Source of the DNA: Bacillus methanolicus | Lineage (GTDB): Bacteria; Bacillota; Bacilli; Bacillales; Cytobacillaceae | Length of the DNA: 64,000 bases | NCBI RefSeq assembly: GCF_028888695.1 | Contig: NZ_PNFF01000001.1 | Span: 1,993,501-2,057,500 of the forward strand | Direction of reading: 5' to 3' | Shown: positions 61,244-64,000 of the stretch, one piece after another | Layout of the letters: every line of letters starts with the position of its first letter | Numbering within the stretch: the stretch's first letter is position 1 | The notes under the pieces: model-generated | Database searches by the model: none | Seen by the model: only the letters and a program-made list of their open reading frames with translations | What the model was told of the DNA's origin: nothing | Translations under genes and position numbers: made by a program

Positions 61244-62011
61244 CTAATCGTTGTTGCGATCTTGAAAGCGATTTTTCATCGATCGCAACATGTTTTTTAT
61301 ATCGATATCGATTTGTTCACGCGGACCGCCGTCTCGAAGATCATTATCAATGTTACGAATACGGCTGAAAGTTCCTTCATCAGTTACTACAGTACAGGAC
61401 CTACCTTTTAAATAAGGCTGCACAGCTTTACGGATGTTTCGCTTTGTTACCTCTTCCTTACTGTAATCTGTTAAATCGACTGCGATTAAAACATCGCTGC
61501 CATATACAACGGAACGGACATCTTCCACATTACGAACAGATGCCGTAACATCCCCGATTTTATCGGCCAGCTCTCCTTCATAAGCCGTATAGTAAGAGCT
61601 GTTCGGCTGTCGGGTGTTATCATCTAAATGCCCATGATAATTCGCATCACTTCGGCTGAATCGATTGTCACGCTGGAAAAAATTACGATCATAATTTGCC
61701 AGCGGTGCAGAACGATTTTGCGGATTTCCATTTTCGTCTTTTACCTGGAGCATTCTCATTCTTTCCCTGCGGGCATCCCGGTCCTCTGCACCAAAGGTAT
61801 GGTCCATCATCTCAGTTATCGGTCCATCATTATCGTTTAGAATATTGACGTTGCCATTTCCCCGTTCATGATTTTCATTTGAGTAATACCCCATTGGCTG
61901 TCCACGGTCAGAATTCCGGTCTTGTACGGCAGCTTCATCATCATTTCCGCATCCGGTAATCCCTGTTGCTAAAAGGGCTGCAAAGGAAACGATTAAAATT
62001 TTTTTGTTCAA
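61244..62011 (-). CDS. coxA: YhcN/YlaJ-domain spore lipoprotein (CoxA-like)
   Basis: A 255-residue secreted lipoprotein. The signal peptide KKILIVSFAALLATGITGC has its lipobox ITGC near residue 20. A long Asn/Asp/Arg-rich central stretch (residues 35-135) follows, then a YhcN/YlaJ domain with ADKIGDVTASVRNVEDVRSV and VLIAVDLTDYSKEEV. CoxA (YrbB) of B. subtilis is a spore cortex protein next to safA, and the order is the same here. The start is a TTG at 62011, eight bases after AAGGGGG. The central stretch makes it longer than CoxA. Confidence 0.82.
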   Translation of the reverse strand: MNKKILIVSFAALLATGITGCGNDDEAAVQDRNSDRGQPMGYYSNENHERGNGNVNILNDNDGPITEMMDHTFGAEDRDARRERMRMLQVKDENGNPQNRSAPLANYDRNFFQRDNRFSRSDANYHGHLDDNTRQPNSSYYTAYEGELADKIGDVTASVRNVEDVRSVVYGSDVLIAVDLTDYSKEEVTKRNIRKAVQPYLKGRSCTVVTDEGTFSRIRNIDNDLRDGGPREQIDIDIKNMLRSMKNRFQDRNND

Positions 62012-62127
62012 GCGAAAAACCCCCTTCGCTAACATTATGAGCAAGAAATATGCTCATTTTTATAGTGTGAGCGTAAGAGGCTTTTCATTCTGACAGTTAA
62101 GTCCAATTCAATTGCAAATCCCCTTCT

Positions 62128-63102
62128 TCATTTTACCATTTTTTCAAGTTCTTTTATAAAACGCTGTCGCAAATAAAACTGATCAACTGTCATTATATAG
62201 ACCTGTCTAACTTTAATATGATTGTTTAAGCTCTTTTCTCTTACTAATCGGTTCCATTCGCGAAAAATGTCTGTCGGAAACATCAAAGCATAAAGAAACG
62301 CTTTTTCCTTTACATAATCTTGCATTTCTGGATAAACCATTAATTCCTTTGCCGACCAATTTAAAAAGGGCAAAATTCTGTTTGCATATTGCAAAATATC
62401 AGTGCTTACAGGGCCTTTACTAATTAAATCAAAATCAATTAAATACAGCATATTTTTTTTTGTTCGAATAAAATTATGATGGGCAACATCACCGTGAAGA
62501 ATTACGTAAGGGGATGAGTAAAAATAATCATATTCTTTTTCAAGATGATATAAGGAAAAATTAGCCCAATCCAATATTTCATGCAAGATGTTGCCATCAA
62601 CAAAATGTTTAACAACCGAAAGATTTTCGGAAAATAAAGCCTTTCTTTCTTTCCATTTTTCCAAAAGATCAAAAGAAGGGAGAAGTGATTCGTAACGTTT
62701 TATAAGCGACGATGTTATACGGTGGTAGTCACAAAGCAGATTTAATCCTTCACTCCTGTTTTTATGACTGCGAAATGAAAAAGATATTGGATGGGGTTCA
62801 ATATATTGTAAGCATCCGTAATAATTTTGCTCAAAAAATAATGTTTTTTCTTTCGTAAAAGAATAAAAAGAGTACGTATTTAAAAACCCTTCTTTTTTTA
62901 AAGAATCAGTAAAAGCTTCCTGAAGTTTCAAACGCTTAAGCTTGGAATAACCTTTTAAAATAAATTCTGTTTCATCTGTTTTTACATAATAAACATTTTT
63001 GCGGATAGGCCTAAACTCTTTAATCTTAGAGGGAATTTGTTTTTTCAAATAGGTGAGGAGACGATTTTTTAAACAATCGTCTCCTCCTGCCTCACCCTTC
63101 AT
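62128..63102 (-). CDS. CotS/YutH-like spore coat protein with aminoglycoside-kinase fold
   Basis: A protein of about 324 residues with the phosphotransferase fold. The catalytic loop VILHGDVAHHNFI (HGD and Asn) lies two-thirds through, followed by LYLIDFDLI, the metal-binding Asp. An early lysine in EFILKGYSKLK could bind ATP. Coat proteins CotS, CotI and YutH share this fold. The start is unclear: ATG codons at 63117 and 63102 overlap the SafA-like gene and lack good ribosome sites, while the strong GGAGGAG further on precedes a TTA codon in this frame. The last 25 bases of the hairpin at 63058-63089 fall in its first codons. Confidence 0.72.
   Translation of the reverse strand: MKGEAGGDDCLKNRLLTYLKKQIPSKIKEFRPIRKNVYYVKTDETEFILKGYSKLKRLKLQEAFTDSLKKEGFLNTYSFYSFTKEKTLFFEQNYYGCLQYIEPHPISFSFRSHKNRSEGLNLLCDYHRITSSLIKRYESLLPSFDLLEKWKERKALFSENLSVVKHFVDGNILHEILDWANFSLYHLEKEYDYFYSSPYVILHGDVAHHNFIRTKKNMLYLIDFDLISKGPVSTDILQYANRILPFLNWSAKELMVYPEMQDYVKEKAFLYALMFPTDIFREWNRLVREKSLNNHIKVRQVYIMTVDQFYLRQRFIKELEKMVK
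63058..63089. other. Perfect 11-bp-arm hairpin just after the SafA-like gene
   Basis: On the minus strand AGGAGACGATT pairs with AATCGTCTCCT around GTTTAAAA. It lies just past the SafA-like stop and inside the first codons of the CotS-like gene, and contains the only strong ribosome-site sequence, GGAGGAG. Coordinates are within a few bases. Confidence 0.6.
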
Positions 63103-64000
63103 ATTCACTGCTTTCATCTTCCGTTCTCGGTAAGCCGTAAGGACCGCTGCCTATCTGGCCAGGGTAACCATAATTCATATATGGCGGCTGGGCAAACCCA
63201 TATGGCTGGGCAAAATGCGGCGTATAGATTGGTGTTGTTCCTGGTGCAGGTCCGTACGCAGTGCCAAAAGGAACTCCCTGTGATCCAGGTCCTCCACAGC
63301 CGCAGTCATCAGAAGCGCCTTTTACTCCCTGAACAGGTGCTTGATGCGGCATTTGCGCATCCATTTCAGGAGACTCCATTGCTTCCTGAACCTGTGGCAT
63401 TGGCATTTGGTAATCCATTGCTCCATGAACTTGCGGCATTGGCATTTGGTAATCCATTGCTCCATGAACTTGCGGCATTGGCATTTGATAATCCATTGCT
63501 CCATGAACTTGCGGCATTGGCATTTGGTAATCCATTGCTCCATGAACTTGCGGCATTGGCATTTGATAATCCATTGTTCCATGAACTTGCGGCATTGGCA
63601 TTTGGTAATCCATTGCTCCATGAACTTGCGGCATTGGCATTTGGTAATCCATTGTTCCATGAACTTGCGGCATTGGCGGATAACAATATGGAACCGGTCC
63701 ATGAGGAGGGCAATGTCCAAATCCAGAACCAGGCATTATTGGTGAAACAGCGGTGCCAAAAGGCGGACATGGTCCAAACGGCATATGGTGAGCCGGCATT
63801 GTATACATTGGCATTTGATAAGCTGGCATCTGTGCTGGTATTTGATAAGCCGGCATCTGTGCTGGCATTTGATGTGGCATTTGGGCTTCCATATCCGGAT
63901 ATTCCATTGCTCCTTGAACTTGAGGCATTAATGGCATCTGATTATCCATAGTTCCTTGTACAGAAGGTATCTCAGGCATAAATGGAGATGATTCATCAAA
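63092..64000 (-). CDS. safA: SafA-like spore coat protein, C-terminal part
   Basis: The reading frame is open to the right edge, so the N-terminus (a LysM domain in SafA) is outside. The visible 302 residues are rich in Met, Pro, Gln and Tyr. Seven exact-length 13-residue units MPQVHGxMDYQMP (x is Ala or Thr) lie at 63401-63673, with decayed copies on both sides. Cysteines in DDCGCGGPG and FGPCPPFG might crosslink. The tail reads YPGQIGSGPYGLP. The SafA call rests on composition and on the adjacent CoxA-like gene; another coat protein is possible. Confidence 0.65.
   Translation of the reverse strand, partial: FDESSPFMPEIPSVQGTMDNQMPLMPQVQGAMEYPDMEAQMPHQMPAQMPAYQIPAQMPAYQMPMYTMPAHHMPFGPCPPFGTAVSPIMPGSGFGHCPPHGPVPYCYPPMPQVHGTMDYQMPMPQVHGAMDYQMPMPQVHGTMDYQMPMPQVHGAMDYQMPMPQVHGAMDYQMPMPQVHGAMDYQMPMPQVHGAMDYQMPMPQVQEAMESPEMDAQMPHQAPVQGVKGASDDCGCGGPGSQGVPFGTAYGPAPGTTPIYTPHFAQPYGFAQPPYMNYGYPGQIGSGPYGLPRTEDESSEYEG
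63401..63673 (-). repeat. 39-bp in-frame tandem repeat in the SafA-like gene, seven copies
   Basis: Each 39-bp unit encodes one MPQVHGxMDYQMP block. The DNA is nearly identical between copies, with differences at the Ala/Thr codon and at TGGTAA/TGATAA, which suggests recent expansion or homogenization. A decayed eighth unit follows at 63362-63400. Confidence 0.92.

Noticed and set aside
63181-63951. Plus-strand reading frame of 256 codons with repeats
   Set aside because: It is the antisense shadow of the repeated SafA-like gene; frames stay open because the 39-bp unit has no stops in several phases.

Overview
The window is about 64 kb of A+T-rich DNA from a spore-forming Bacillaceae species (Bacillus in the broad sense). 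Most genes lie on the minus strand, and their order largely follows the B. subtilis stretch from nadD-yqeI-aroE-yqeH-yqeG through sigK, alaS, recD2, rarA, aspS-hisS, relA, recJ, secDF, tgt-queA and ruvAB to coxA-safA. Sporulation genes (sda, sigK, spoVB, bofC, coxA-like, safA-like, a CotS-like kinase fold), two T-box leaders, a 6S RNA and strong Shine-Dalgarno sites all fit this. Species cannot be fixed by reading; B. subtilis gene names are used by recognition of protein sequence and gene order. No rRNA, tRNA, insertion sequence or CRISPR array was found.

Layout. 1-3.3 kb: nadD (cut by the window edge), yqeI, aroE, yqeH, yqeG. 3.3-6.2 kb: sda behind a cluster of DnaA boxes, divergent psd and pssA, and an uninterrupted sigK. 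6.3-10.4 kb: a 26-aa membrane peptide and the methionine-to-cysteine operon yrrT-mtnN-mccA-mccB with yrhC. 10.6-17.6 kb: yrrS, pbpI, greA, udk and the wobble-uridine hydroxylation/methylation genes yrrO, yrrN, yrrM, with a structured leader before yrrM. 17.7-28.7 kb: a hairpin-rich repeat, mltG, yrzB, yrrK, yrzL, T-box-alaS, yrrI, yrzQ, yrzR, yrrD, recD2, yrrB. 28.7-33.7 kb: mnmA, iscS, cymR, a YczE-like membrane gene, rarA. 33.7-39.4 kb: 6S RNA, aspS, hisS behind a His T-box, a small HTH protein and the amidase YrvJ. 39.5-49.5 kb: dtd, relA, apt, recJ, a cation-efflux gene, secDF, comN. 49.6-54.7 kb: spoVB, yrbG, yrzE and an inserted TetR-MFS efflux pair. 54.7-60 kb: yajC, tgt, queA, yrzS, ruvB, ruvA, bofC. 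60-64 kb: a 39-bp tandem repeat, yebC, a YhcN/CoxA-like spore lipoprotein, a CotS-like gene and the C-terminal part of a SafA-like coat protein with 13-residue repeats.

Connections. CymR and cysteine desulfurase IscS lie on the same strand as the sulfur operon CymR is expected to repress, and IscS feeds sulfur to the neighbouring thiouridylase MnmA. BofC, at the other end, belongs to the pathway that times processing of pro-SigK. tRNA function is a theme: yrrMNO, mnmA, tgt-queA, three aminoacyl-tRNA synthetases, dtd and relA.

The least explained items are non-coding: a three-tier base-paired leader before yrrM, a 180-bp multi-hairpin element next to it, two intergenic tandem repeats of 39 and 40 bp, and a hairpin that buries the pbpI ribosome-binding site.
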